A DNA stretch of 64,000 bases, from positions 1,612,001 through 1,676,000 of the forward strand of contig NZ_CP122961.1 in the NCBI RefSeq assembly GCF_029854215.1, in the 5' to 3' direction. Below, piece after piece: positions 1-8,631 of this stretch. Both the position numbers and the translations under genes were made by a program. Source of the stretch: Halomonas alkaliantarctica (lineage in GTDB: Bacteria > Pseudomonadota > Gammaproteobacteria > Pseudomonadales > Halomonadaceae). The notes beneath the pieces were generated by a model. It did no database searches and was not told where the DNA came from. It saw nothing but the letters and a program-made list of their open reading frames with translations. The number at the start of each line of letters is the position of its first letter. The stretch's first letter is position 1.

Positions 1-507
1 AAAGACCTAGTGGGCGTTGCGGTCTTCCTGTTTGTTTTCTGCGTGGTGGTGTTTTACTTCCCCGAGGGTGGTGGCTACCTTATTGAAAAGCCTAACTTTG
101 AGCCCGCAAACCCGCTGAAGACGCCTGATCACATTGCGCCTGTCTGGTACTTTACGCCGTTCTACGCCATTCTCCGCGCGATCACCTTCTCTGTGTTTGG
201 CTTAGACGCTAAATTCCTGGGCGTTATGTTTATGGGGGGCGCGATCGCGGTGCTGTTCGTACTGCCCTGGCTGGATCGTAGTCCGGTACGCTCGATGCGG
301 TACAAAGGCTGGTTGTCGAAAGTTATGCTGCTGCTGTTCGCTATCAGCTTTGTTATTCTGGGTGTTTTAGGTGTATTACCATCAACCACTGGGCGAACCA
401 TTTTGGCACAGGTGTGCACCGTGGTGTATTTTGCCTTCTTTGTCTTGATGCCGTTCTATACCAAGTTGGAGAAGACTAAACCCGTTCCGGAAAGGGTGAC
501 TGGCTAA
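1..507 (+). CDS. petB: Cytochrome b of the bc1 complex, C-terminal part (5' end outside window)
   Basis: C-terminal 168 residues of the membrane cytochrome b subunit of ubiquinol:cytochrome c reductase; the reading frame is open from base 1. The segment PDHIAPVWYFTPFYAILRAI is the Qo-site region typical of cytochrome b, with Pro-Val-Trp-Tyr at bases 139-150 instead of the better known Pro-Glu-Trp-Tyr. Several hydrophobic helices follow. The stop codon overlaps the start of petC by one base, so the two are co-translated. The haem-ligand helices and the Rieske gene petA must lie upstream of the window. Confidence 0.95.
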   Translation, partial: KDLVGVAVFLFVFCVVVFYFPEGGGYLIEKPNFEPANPLKTPDHIAPVWYFTPFYAILRAITFSVFGLDAKFLGVMFMGGAIAVLFVLPWLDRSPVRSMRYKGWLSKVMLLLFAISFVILGVLGVLPSTTGRTILAQVCTVVYFAFFVLMPFYTKLEKTKPVPERVTG

Positions 508-1274
508 TGAAAAAGTATCTATTTGGAGTCCTTTTCGCCTTAGTGCCAGTAACCGCGATGGCAGCAGGGGGCGCAAGTGTGCCGCACTCAATGGATCCTG
601 ATCTGCAGGATCAGGCCTCGCTGCAAAATGGCATGAAGCTCTACGTTAACTACTGCATGGGGTGTCATTCGCTAGAGCACCAGCGCTTTGCCCGAGCAGC
701 TGACGACCTGGGTATACCCCAGGAGCTAGTTCAAGAGAATCTGATTTTCTCGCCAGAATTAGGCTATAACGATCAGATGCATAACGCTATGGGCAGTGCT
801 GATGCAGAAAACTGGTTTGGCGCGGCGCCACCGGATTTAACCCTAGAGGCGCGTTTACGCGGAACGGATTGGATCTACTCTTACCTGCTTAGCTTCTACA
901 AAGATCCTAGCCGTCCAACGGGCGTTAACAACACGGTGTTTGACTTAGTGGCTATGCCTAACGTGTTGGAACCCCTTCAGGGCGTGCAGGAACTTGTGTG
1001 TGCTGAAACAGACCACCCGGTAGAAGGCCAGGAGCCGGATGCTTTATCGGGCAAGTACCAGTCTTGTGACGTGCTGCAAGTGACCGAGCCAGGGCAACTC
1101 GAGCCTGAAGAGTTTGAGGAGGCGATGTACGACCTCACTAATTTCCTGGCTTATGTCGGCGAGCCTTCTAAGCTTCAGGCCCAGGCACTGGCACCTAAAG
1201 TACTGATCTTTATTTTTATTTTTGGTGTGATTGCTTACTTGCTCAAACGTGAGTACTGGCGAGACGTCCACTAA
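507..1274 (+). CDS. petC: Cytochrome c1 of the bc1 complex
   Basis: 255 residues. A signal peptide of about 19 residues ends at AMA|AGG. The haem c attachment motif Cys-Met-Gly-Cys-His lies at residues 50-54, a likely axial Met at 150 (in AMPN), and one membrane anchor helix near residues 230-247 followed by positive charges. It passes electrons from the Rieske protein to soluble cytochrome c on the periplasmic side of the inner membrane. The start overlaps the petB stop. Two extra Cys residues near 165 and 189 could form a disulfide, as in some bacterial c1 proteins (inference). A strong hairpin terminator follows. Confidence 0.95.
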   Translation: MKKYLFGVLFALVPVTAMAAGGASVPHSMDPDLQDQASLQNGMKLYVNYCMGCHSLEHQRFARAADDLGIPQELVQENLIFSPELGYNDQMHNAMGSADAENWFGAAPPDLTLEARLRGTDWIYSYLLSFYKDPSRPTGVNNTVFDLVAMPNVLEPLQGVQELVCAETDHPVEGQEPDALSGKYQSCDVLQVTEPGQLEPEEFEEAMYDLTNFLAYVGEPSKLQAQALAPKVLIFIFIFGVIAYLLKREYWRDVH

Positions 1275-1299
1275 TTAGCCGTAGCTGATGGTCAGTAGG

Positions 1300-1327
1300 G
1301 GCGCACGGCGTAAGCCGTGCGCCTTTT
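1300..1327 (+). terminator. Rho-independent terminator after petC
   Basis: A perfect 10-bp GC-rich stem (1300-1309 with 1314-1323) closed by a GTAA tetraloop is followed by TTTT. It separates the petBC operon from sspAB. Confidence 0.85.
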
Positions 1328-1363
1328 GCTTGCCAGCAGGGCAATAAAGCAAAGCAAGCTAGC

Positions 1364-1394
1364 TTCCCCTAAGGTAGTGCTGGCGTGTTATTAT
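1364..1394 (+). promoter_or_regulatory. Candidate sigma-70 extended -10 promoter for sspAB
   Basis: TATTAT at 1389-1394 is preceded by TG one base upstream (TGTTATTAT), an extended -10 element. The possible -35 (TTCCCC, 1364-1369) is poor and at a long 19-bp spacing. The predicted start site near 1401 leaves a short leader before the sspA ATG at 1425. Confidence 0.45.
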
Positions 1395-1424
1395 CCAAGA
1401 TTGTTTTGATGTGAGGATGCTTTC

Positions 1425-2051
1425 ATGGGTGTTGTGGCCAAGCGGTCGTCGATGATCTTTTACTCAGGTAGTGATGATCATTTCAGTCATCGTGTGCGCA
1501 TTGTGCTGGCCGAAAAGGGGGTTGCCGTCGATATCGTCGATGTGCTCGACGAAAAACCGCCGGAAGAGCTGGCAGACCTCAACCCGTACAACAGTGTACC
1601 GACGCTGTTAGATCGTGACTTGGTGCTGTATGAGTCCAAAGTCATGATGGAGTACTTGGATGAGCGTTTCCCGCATCCTCCGCTGTTGCCTGTTTATCCA
1701 GTAGCGCGTGCGCAAAGCCGCCTATGGATGCACCGCATTGAGCGCGAGTGGTGCCCAATGGTCGACTTGATTCGCAGCGGTGGAAAAAAAGAGGCAGATA
1801 AAGCGCGTAAAGAGTTGCGTGAAAGTCTGATCGGCATATCGCCGATTTTCGAGGATATGCCTTACTTCATGAGCGAAGAGTTTACGCTGGTGGATTGCTG
1901 CTTGGCACCTGTATTGTGGCGTTTGCCGGAACTCAATATCGAGTTGCCTGAAAAGCAGGTCAAACCGCTACTTTCATACATGTCGCGAGTATTCGAGCGT
2001 GAGGCGTTTAAGGCATCTTTAAGTGAGCGTGAAAAAGAGATGCGCGCTTGA
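1425..2051 (+). CDS. sspA: Stringent starvation protein A
   Basis: 208 residues with the glutathione-S-transferase fold: an N-terminal thioredoxin-like domain (about residues 10-85, with NPYNSVPTL and [15 protein letters not shown]) and an all-helical C-terminal domain. In enterobacteria SspA binds RNA polymerase and supports acid and stationary-phase survival and some phage late transcription; it lacks GST activity. The ATG at 1425 is used because GTGAGGATG lies upstream. A later in-frame Met at residue 10 is closer to the usual N-terminus, so the true start could be there. sspB follows after 66 bases. Confidence 0.93.
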   Translation: MGVVAKRSSMIFYSGSDDHFSHRVRIVLAEKGVAVDIVDVLDEKPPEELADLNPYNSVPTLLDRDLVLYESKVMMEYLDERFPHPPLLPVYPVARAQSRLWMHRIEREWCPMVDLIRSGGKKEADKARKELRESLIGISPIFEDMPYFMSEEFTLVDCCLAPVLWRLPELNIELPEKQVKPLLSYMSRVFEREAFKASLSEREKEMRA

Positions 2052-2117
2052 ATTCATTTGGCTCCTTTGCGCTCGATAAGGGCCGGGAGCTTTTCTTGTA
2101 AGGAGGAGGGAGTCTAA

Positions 2118-2627
2118 ATGAAATCGAGTCGCCCCTATCTCGCCCGAGCCCTCTATGAGTGGTTGTTGGATAATGAGCTAACGCCTTATCTGGTGGTTGA
2201 CGCTACCTTGCCAGACGTGGAAGTTCCCCGTCAGTTTGTTCAGAACGGTCAGATCGTTTTGAACGTGGCGCCGACCGCCGTGCGTGATCTTTTTATGGAG
2301 AACCAGGCGATAAGTTTTAATGCGCGCTTTGGCGGACAGCCCATGCAGGTAATGATACCGACTCCGGCTTTGATCGCGATTTACGCCCGTGAGAACGGTG
2401 CAGGTATGGTCTTTGGTCACGAGCCTGAGCTAGGTGATGGGGCCGAGTCCTTTGGTGATATTGAGAACGAAGAGAAGCCCTCTACCAAACCTGAGTTGTC
2501 GGTTACAGAGCCCGTTCCTGAAAAGAGTGGCGATGGTGAGTCTAAACCTTCGAGCGAAGAGGCTGATAAACAGGCTCAAGCGAAGAGCAAAACGAAGAAA
2601 AAGCCTACCCTACGGGTCGTAAAATAA
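2118..2627 (+). CDS. sspB: ClpXP protease specificity adaptor SspB
   Basis: 169 residues. The N-terminal substrate-binding domain (about 1-115) recognises the ssrA tag of tmRNA-tagged proteins and hands them to ClpXP. A disordered acidic linker rich in Glu, Ser and Lys follows (about 115-160), then the terminal PTLRVVK, which matches the conserved ClpX-docking tail of the family. A strong Shine-Dalgarno sequence (AAGGAGGAGGGA) precedes the ATG. It forms the usual sspA-sspB pair and ends at a bidirectional terminator shared with dolP. Confidence 0.95.
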   Translation: MKSSRPYLARALYEWLLDNELTPYLVVDATLPDVEVPRQFVQNGQIVLNVAPTAVRDLFMENQAISFNARFGGQPMQVMIPTPALIAIYARENGAGMVFGHEPELGDGAESFGDIENEEKPSTKPELSVTEPVPEKSGDGESKPSSEEADKQAQAKSKTKKKPTLRVVK

Positions 2628-2644
2628 CGCCCTGGGTTGCTTGT

Positions 2645-2683
2645 AAAAAAGCCTCGCTCATTTGAATTGAGCGAGGCTTTTTT
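2645..2683. terminator. Bidirectional terminator between sspB and dolP
   Basis: A perfect 10-bp stem (GCCTCGCTCA at 2651-2660 with 2668-2677) has six A upstream and six T downstream, so it can act on both strands for the convergent sspB and dolP transcripts. Confidence 0.9.
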
Positions 2684-2716
2684 ATGGCGATTAAAACGCC
2701 ATGGGGAAATATTGGG

Positions 2717-3289
2717 TTAGTCTAAGTAATCAAATACTTTTACGATTCGCTGTACGCCGCCAACTGAGGAAGCTGCATTGACGATGCGGTCAGCCTCTTC
2801 GCGGGTAACGCGGCCCATCAGATAAACGCTGGCATTTTCAGTAGTGACTTTTATTTTCGCGGAGTCAATGCGGTCATTGGTTGCCAGATGGCTGATTACA
2901 TTGGTAGTTAGCCAGGTATCGGTCAGGCGCTGGCTGGCAGGGAGGCGGGCGGCAACGGTGAGTTCGTTATGGACGTCAGTAACGCCTCGTAGGTTGCTGG
3001 TAACTTCACCAGCCATATCGCGAAGCTCTTCACTGGGTACTTGGCCCACCAGAAGTACGACGCCGTTATAGCTGTGGGCACGAATGCGGGCATCGCCTAG
3101 CCGTGCGTCTGCGCGCTCTAGCGCGTCATCAACTTCACGCTCGATGGTGGCATCGATGGCTTCAACATCGTCGCTACGCTGAGCATAATTGGACTGGTTG
3201 GAGGCTGAGTTATTGGCGCAGCCGGTAATAAAAAGAGCCGCGCAAAGCGCAACGGCTATTAAGCCGCGAGGGGAGAGGCGTTGGGCCAT
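2717..3289 (-). CDS. dolP: Outer-membrane lipoprotein with two BON domains (DolP/YraP)
   Basis: 190 residues. A lipoprotein signal peptide has lipobox ITGC with Cys24 as the lipidation site. Two BON domains follow, near residues 45-115 and 122-190. E. coli DolP localises to the division septum, binds anionic phospholipid and supports outer membrane integrity and BAM activity. It is the last gene of the minus-strand lpoA-yraN-diaA-dolP group, 90 bases after diaA, as in E. coli, which supports DolP rather than another BON protein such as OsmY. Confidence 0.92.
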   Translation of the reverse strand: MAQRLSPRGLIAVALCAALFITGCANNSASNQSNYAQRSDDVEAIDATIEREVDDALERADARLGDARIRAHSYNGVVLLVGQVPSEELRDMAGEVTSNLRGVTDVHNELTVAARLPASQRLTDTWLTTNVISHLATNDRIDSAKIKVTTENASVYLMGRVTREEADRIVNAASSVGGVQRIVKVFDYLD

Positions 3290-3379
3290 CGGTATGACTC
3301 CTTGGTGCTAGCAGTTAAAGCATTGTTTAAACGGTTTGATTTAAAACCATTCGCTAAGTGACGCTAAAATAAGTTCTAT

Positions 3380-3988
<609 letters not shown>

Positions 3989-4018
3989 TTAAAGTGTAAA
4001 GACCGTTTTTAAAGACGG

Positions 4019-4396
4019 TCAAAAGGCATCAAAAGCAGCTTTCACCCAATCGAATTCGAGGTTGGGCTGCTTGCCCGTTATCGCTAGGATATCAAAGCGG
4101 CAGGGTGATGAAAGCCCGCTGCGGGCGATATAGAGCCTTGCCGCACGCACCAAGCGTTGCTGTTTCTGGTAAGCGACCGTTTCCAGCGGATGTCCGTAGC
4201 GCGTCGTCGTGCGGTGTTTGACCTCAATAAAGACGAGAATATCGCCATCTCGCATTACCAAGTCAAGCTCACCCCCTTTCACGTAATGATTCTGCGTGAC
4301 GAGAATGAGCCCCTGTTGGCGCAGCCATTGAGCGGCAAGCTGCTCGATGGCTGCGCCGCGGGCACGGGCAGTGTGGGCGTTAGTCGTCACTTTCAT
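4019..4396 (-). CDS. yraN: YraN family protein (UPF0102), endonuclease-like fold
   Basis: 125 residues. The core GELDLVMRDGDILVFIEVKHR contains the conserved Glu/Asp and Glu-Val-Lys residues of the PD-(D/E)xK nuclease-like fold characteristic of UPF0102. Its biochemical role is not established. The start overlaps the end of lpoA by 17 bases, so translation is probably coupled. Confidence 0.9.
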   Translation of the reverse strand: MKVTTNAHTARARGAAIEQLAAQWLRQQGLILVTQNHYVKGGELDLVMRDGDILVFIEVKHRTTTRYGHPLETVAYQKQQRLVRAARLYIARSGLSSPCRFDILAITGKQPNLEFDWVKAAFDAF

Positions 4397-5888
4397 CCAG
4401 GTTAGGGATTAGAATGGGTGAGGGCACACCGTTCTGGAATCTGGCCCAGGGCAGTTCGCGGTTGATGCGTCCGTCATCGCTTAAGTACAGGGTGCCAGTG
4501 CTGCCATTAAAGCCGTCTAGCTCGCCTAGGTTGGAAAAGCGGATAGCTAACTCGTAAGCATCTATGCCCATTGCCATCAGGCGGAACATGGAGGCATCCG
4601 ATTCGTCCCGCAGGCTTTGGTAGGTAGATGCAAAGGGGAGCGCCTCTTCGCCGCCGACGGCGGCGTCAGGGATCTGCCAGGGGATATCCACGAACATGAC
4701 ATCGTTAAGATCTTGGTCTAGGCGTGTCTGCAGGCGTCCTTCATGCAAGTGTGAAGTAGCATAGATCGGCAGATCGGGGGCGTAGTAGTAATCCATAGTC
4801 GGCGGTACCTGACGCGCATACTCGGGTAGCGCGAGCAGAAATAGGGCGTCAATATTGCTTAGGCGCGCGCGATCACCGCTGACATTGAGCGCGGTTTGCA
4901 CGGCATTGGCGACCGAACTATTCGGGTTGTAGCGTACGGCATTGGTGATTTCGCCACCCTGGCTATGCCATTCATTCCAGAACGCTTCCCCTACCCGCCG
5001 GCCCCAGTCGTTATCCGGAACCATCATGGACATTTGGCGGCGCCCATCCTGCCAGGCACGACGGGCAGCTTGACGCGCTTCATCTTCGGCTGAAAGGCCG
5101 TACTGAAAGAGTCGCTGGGCTTGGTTGTGATCACCGCTGCCATAGTTGAGTGCCAGCGTCGGAAGCGGCACACTATCGCGCTGTTCTAGCTGGGTCACTT
5201 GATCCTTATCCAGCGGGCCAATAATTAGTTGCGCATTCATTTGCTGTGCGCGGTCATAAATTTCATCCATCGAGTAGCGCGAGGCGTCTAGGAAGCTTAG
5301 TTCGACGTTACTGCCCTTGACGCCATGGTGCTGCCGCATAGCCGAAGCGATAGTATTGGCGACGCTGCTAAGCGGTCCTGATTCGGGTAGTGCTACTACG
5401 ATGCGGCGTATGTCCTGACCTTCAAGCTCTGGCAGTGCAACGCTCACCGCACCACTGGACTGATCAAGCGCCTCGCGGGCCCAGCGCTGACGCTCTTCAA
5501 GTCGTTTCTGCTGGTTAGCCTGCATCGGCAGTTCGTCGTCGAGTACCTGAGTGGCGCGCAGCACGGCACGGGGTTCATTCAGCGCACGGGCAAGCTCGGA
5601 AAATAGCAGCGCCCAGCGTACCCGGTCGGGTTCGGAGAGCAAGTTTTCATCGATCCCATCGGCGGTTTCGAACGCTCTGTCGCGCTCACCTTGGCGGGCC
5701 AGAATGTTAGCCGCTTCCAGACGTGTTTTCGCGGCTTGCTCTGGCGCTTGCTGTTCCGCTTGGCTGAGTAACTGGCCAGGGTCTTCATCGGGCACTCGAT
5801 CTACCACGCTAGGCGATTGCATCGCACAGCCAGCAACGAGAAATGCCACAAGGGCAGCGGCGAGTAAGCCACGTAATGACTGTTTCAT
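4380..5888 (-). CDS. lpoA: Outer-membrane lipoprotein LpoA, activator of penicillin-binding protein 1A
   Basis: 502 residues from the ATG at 5888, chosen because AAGGAAGGATAC precedes it and a lipoprotein signal follows directly (lipobox VAGC, Cys21). The N-terminal half is helical and TPR-like; the C-terminal half (about 170-490) resembles a periplasmic substrate-binding fold (LppC family). LpoA reaches from the outer membrane through peptidoglycan to stimulate the transpeptidase activity of PBP1A. An upstream in-frame Met would bury the signal sequence and is rejected. First gene of the minus-strand group, divergent from rsmI. Confidence 0.92.
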   Translation of the reverse strand: MKQSLRGLLAAALVAFLVAGCAMQSPSVVDRVPDEDPGQLLSQAEQQAPEQAAKTRLEAANILARQGERDRAFETADGIDENLLSEPDRVRWALLFSELARALNEPRAVLRATQVLDDELPMQANQQKRLEERQRWAREALDQSSGAVSVALPELEGQDIRRIVVALPESGPLSSVANTIASAMRQHHGVKGSNVELSFLDASRYSMDEIYDRAQQMNAQLIIGPLDKDQVTQLEQRDSVPLPTLALNYGSGDHNQAQRLFQYGLSAEDEARQAARRAWQDGRRQMSMMVPDNDWGRRVGEAFWNEWHSQGGEITNAVRYNPNSSVANAVQTALNVSGDRARLSNIDALFLLALPEYARQVPPTMDYYYAPDLPIYATSHLHEGRLQTRLDQDLNDVMFVDIPWQIPDAAVGGEEALPFASTYQSLRDESDASMFRLMAMGIDAYELAIRFSNLGELDGFNGSTGTLYLSDDGRINRELPWARFQNGVPSPILIPNLDESDD

Positions 5889-5935
5889 GTATCCTTCCTT
5901 AAGTTTCCATTTGCGCTGTCGCTGCTTGTTAGCGA

Positions 5936-5964
5936 TTGACCAAGCCACTGCACAAGCATAGCGC
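5936..5964 (+). promoter_or_regulatory. Weak candidate promoter for rsmI
   Basis: TTGACC (5936-5941) is separated by 17 bp from TAGCGC (5959-5964). The -35 is good and the -10 poor. It lies 39 bases before rsmI, in the 114-bp space between the divergent lpoA and rsmI genes. Confidence 0.35.
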
Positions 5965-6002
5965 ACCAGCAGGGCAAGCCATCAACGAATTGAGAGTCAA
6001 CA

Positions 6003-6860
6003 ATGACAGACGATAATCCGGGCACATTGTACGTGGTTGCCACGCCAATTGGGAATTTGGATGACTTAACCGCGCGTGCCGCTCGGGTGTTGGGCCAGGT
6101 GACACGAGTTGCTGCTGAAGATACTCGCCATAGTGGGCGCTTGTTGGCGCACTTGGGGCTAAACAAGCCCATGCTCTCTTTACACGAGCACAATGAGGCG
6201 CGCCGGGTAGATACTTTGGATAGTTATCTTGCTGCGGGTGAAGATATTGCCCTGATCAGTGACGCTGGAACGCCGTTGATTAGCGATCCCGGCTTTGTGC
6301 TGGTACGTGAGTTGCGAGCACGCAATCGCCATATTGTGCCAATTCCCGGCCCCTGTGCCCTTATTACTGCGCTGTCAGGGGCGGGCCTGCCAACAGACCG
6401 CTTTGTATTTGCCGGTTTTCTGCCTGCCAAGCCAGGCGCAAGGCGCCAAGCATTGGAGGGTTGGAAAAAACGTGAAGAGACGCTGGTGTTTTATGAGTCT
6501 CCCCACCGTATCGTGCACACCCTTGAAGCGTTGCAGGAGCAAATGGCAGATCGCGATGTGGTGCTGGCACGTGAGTTAACCAAGACCTTCGAGACGTTTC
6601 TGCACGGTACGCCTGCATCTTTGTTGGAGCAATTAACTGCCGACCCTAATCAAGCCCGCGGCGAGTTCGTGGTGATTGTTGCCGGTGCCCCGCCGGTTGA
6701 GCAGAGTGAGCATCAAGATATATCAGCCGATGCCTTGCTGGAGGCGCTGCTGGCAGAGGGGGTTGGCGTGAAACAGGGTGCTGCGATTGCCGCGAGAATG
6801 CTCGGTGGTCGTAAGCAAGTCTGGTACGCGCGTTTGCAAGCAATTAAAGGTGAGCATTGA
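6003..6860 (+). CDS. rsmI: 16S rRNA C1402 ribose 2'-O-methyltransferase
   Basis: 285 residues of the tetrapyrrole-methylase-like fold. TPIGNL (14-19) and SDAGTPLISDPG (86-97) are the family signatures of RsmI, which methylates the ribose of C1402 in the decoding centre using S-adenosylmethionine; RsmH, encoded just downstream here, methylates N4 of the same base. The C-terminal 60 residues form the usual small helical domain. It is divergent from lpoA, the same arrangement as in E. coli. Confidence 0.95.
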   Translation: MTDDNPGTLYVVATPIGNLDDLTARAARVLGQVTRVAAEDTRHSGRLLAHLGLNKPMLSLHEHNEARRVDTLDSYLAAGEDIALISDAGTPLISDPGFVLVRELRARNRHIVPIPGPCALITALSGAGLPTDRFVFAGFLPAKPGARRQALEGWKKREETLVFYESPHRIVHTLEALQEQMADRDVVLARELTKTFETFLHGTPASLLEQLTADPNQARGEFVVIVAGAPPVEQSEHQDISADALLEALLAEGVGVKQGAAIAARMLGGRKQVWYARLQAIKGEH

Positions 6861-6885
6861 GGCAAGTCGAGGGCGCTGGTATGCT
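6857..6885 (+). promoter_or_regulatory. Promoter of rnpB
   Basis: TTGAGG (6857-6862), 17-bp spacer, TATGCT (6880-6885). The predicted start, 7-8 bases on, coincides with the 5' end of the RNase P RNA. The -35 overlaps the rsmI stop codon. Confidence 0.8.
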
Positions 6886-6892
6886 TGCCGCC

Positions 6893-7261
<369 letters not shown>

Positions 7262-7273
7262 CACTTACGTACC

Positions 7274-7298
7274 AGAGCGTGTGCGCACGCTCTTTATT
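7274..7298 (+). terminator. Terminator of rnpB
   Basis: An 8-bp stem AGAGCGTG (7274-7281) with CACGCTCT (7286-7293), loop TGCG, is followed by TTATT. The T-run is interrupted, so some read-through into rsmH is likely. Confidence 0.7.
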
Positions 7299-7330
7299 AC
7301 GCTGTCACTATCATTTTGTGTGAGAAAAAC

Positions 7331-8287
7331 ATGCCTTCTCCTGACGCTGAACAGGTTGCTAACTGCTTTCGCCATACCAGCGTACTACTGGAAGGTGCTG
7401 TCGATGCACTGGTGCACGATGCGCGAGGCGTCTATTTAGACGGCACTTTCGGGAGAGGTGGTCACTCACGTTTGATCCTTGATCGTCTGGATGCCCAGGG
7501 CCAACTGCTTGCGATGGATCGCGATCCCCAAGCGATTGCCGCGGCCGCTGAAATTGACGATTCACGCTTCCAGATCGCCCAGCGAGAATTTGCTCAGCTG
7601 GCCGAGTTTGCCCGTGAGCAGGGCGTATTCGGTAAGCTTTCTGGCGTGTTACTCGATGTTGGCGTGTCATCGCCTCAGCTAGATGACCCAGAGCGCGGCT
7701 TCAGCTTTATGCGCGACGGCCCACTAGATATGCGAATGGATCCTACTCAAGGGCAAAGTGTGGCTGATTTCCTGGCCCGGGCCAGTGAGTCCGACATCGC
7801 CTACGTATTTAAAACCTATGGCGAAGAACGTTATGCCAAACGTTTGGCACGCGCCGTGGTCACTCGTCGGGTTGAGAAGCCGTTTACCCACACGGTGGAT
7901 CTGGCCGAGGTGTTAAAAGTAGCCCACCCCGCCTGGGAGAAGGGGCGTCACCCCGCCACTAAAGCGTTTCAAGGCCTGCGTATTTTCGTCAACGGCGAGC
8001 TGGAGCAGCTAGACAGCGCATTAGACGCCGCGCTAGAGGCGCTGGCCCCTGGTGGTCACTTAGTGGTTATCAGCTTTCACTCGTTGGAAGATCGTCGCGT
8101 GAAGCGCTTTATTCGCCACCATGTACGCGGCGATACTGACTTGCCGCGAGGGGTGCCGATTCGCGACGATCAAATGAATCGGCGTCTTGAAGCGCTAGGC
8201 AAAGGTGTGCGGCCAAGTGAGGCGGAAGTGGATGCCAATCCTCGCGCACGTAGTGCCGTCATGCGGGCTGCACGCAAACGGATGTAA
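7331..8287 (+). CDS. rsmH: 16S rRNA C1402 N4-methyltransferase (MraW)
   Basis: 318 residues from the ATG at 7331. The SAM-binding loop [10 protein letters not shown] lies at about 37-46, with [13 protein letters not shown] and [14 protein letters not shown] further on, all typical of RsmH. An in-frame extension upstream would run through rnpB and is rejected. The Shine-Dalgarno is weak (GTGTGAGAAAAAC). It is the first gene of the dcw cluster here; mraZ, which often precedes it, is absent. It ends 8 bases before ftsL. Confidence 0.95.
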   Translation: MPSPDAEQVANCFRHTSVLLEGAVDALVHDARGVYLDGTFGRGGHSRLILDRLDAQGQLLAMDRDPQAIAAAAEIDDSRFQIAQREFAQLAEFAREQGVFGKLSGVLLDVGVSSPQLDDPERGFSFMRDGPLDMRMDPTQGQSVADFLARASESDIAYVFKTYGEERYAKRLARAVVTRRVEKPFTHTVDLAEVLKVAHPAWEKGRHPATKAFQGLRIFVNGELEQLDSALDAALEALAPGGHLVVISFHSLEDRRVKRFIRHHVRGDTDLPRGVPIRDDQMNRRLEALGKGVRPSEAEVDANPRARSAVMRAARKRM

Positions 8288-8295
8288 ATGTCATC

Positions 8296-8631
8296 ATGAG
8301 CATGGATCGGATTGAGCAGTGGGCAACCACGCTACGCACCGAATGGCCTTTCAGGCTGCGTTTGCGCGCCTGGCCGGTAGCTATTACGCTACTCTTTCTA
8401 CTCTGCATGGCCTCCGGGCTGGGCGTGGTTGTTACTACCCATATGACGCGGGTTCAATTTGCCCAGCTGCAACAGCTGGAGCAAGAAGAGAACCAGCTGC
8501 AAACGGAGTGGGGACAGCTGCTGCTCGAGGAGGGTGCATGGTCAACACCTGCCCGTATTGAACAAATTGCCACTGATCGCCTGGGCATGCGAATCCCCGA
8601 TGTCCATGATGTTGAGGTGATTCGACCATGA
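8296..8631 (+). CDS. ftsL: Cell division protein FtsL
   Basis: 111 residues: a short cytoplasmic N-terminus, one transmembrane helix (about 27-48), then a periplasmic leucine-zipper-like coiled coil (about 52-85, rich in Gln, Leu and Glu). FtsL forms the FtsQLB complex that activates FtsWI septal synthesis. Identification rests on size, topology and position between rsmH and ftsI, since the family is poorly conserved. A second Met at residue 3 could also be the start. The stop overlaps the ftsI ATG by four bases. Confidence 0.9.
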   Translation: MSMDRIEQWATTLRTEWPFRLRLRAWPVAITLLFLLCMASGLGVVVTTHMTRVQFAQLQQLEQEENQLQTEWGQLLLEEGAWSTPARIEQIATDRLGMRIPDVHDVEVIRP

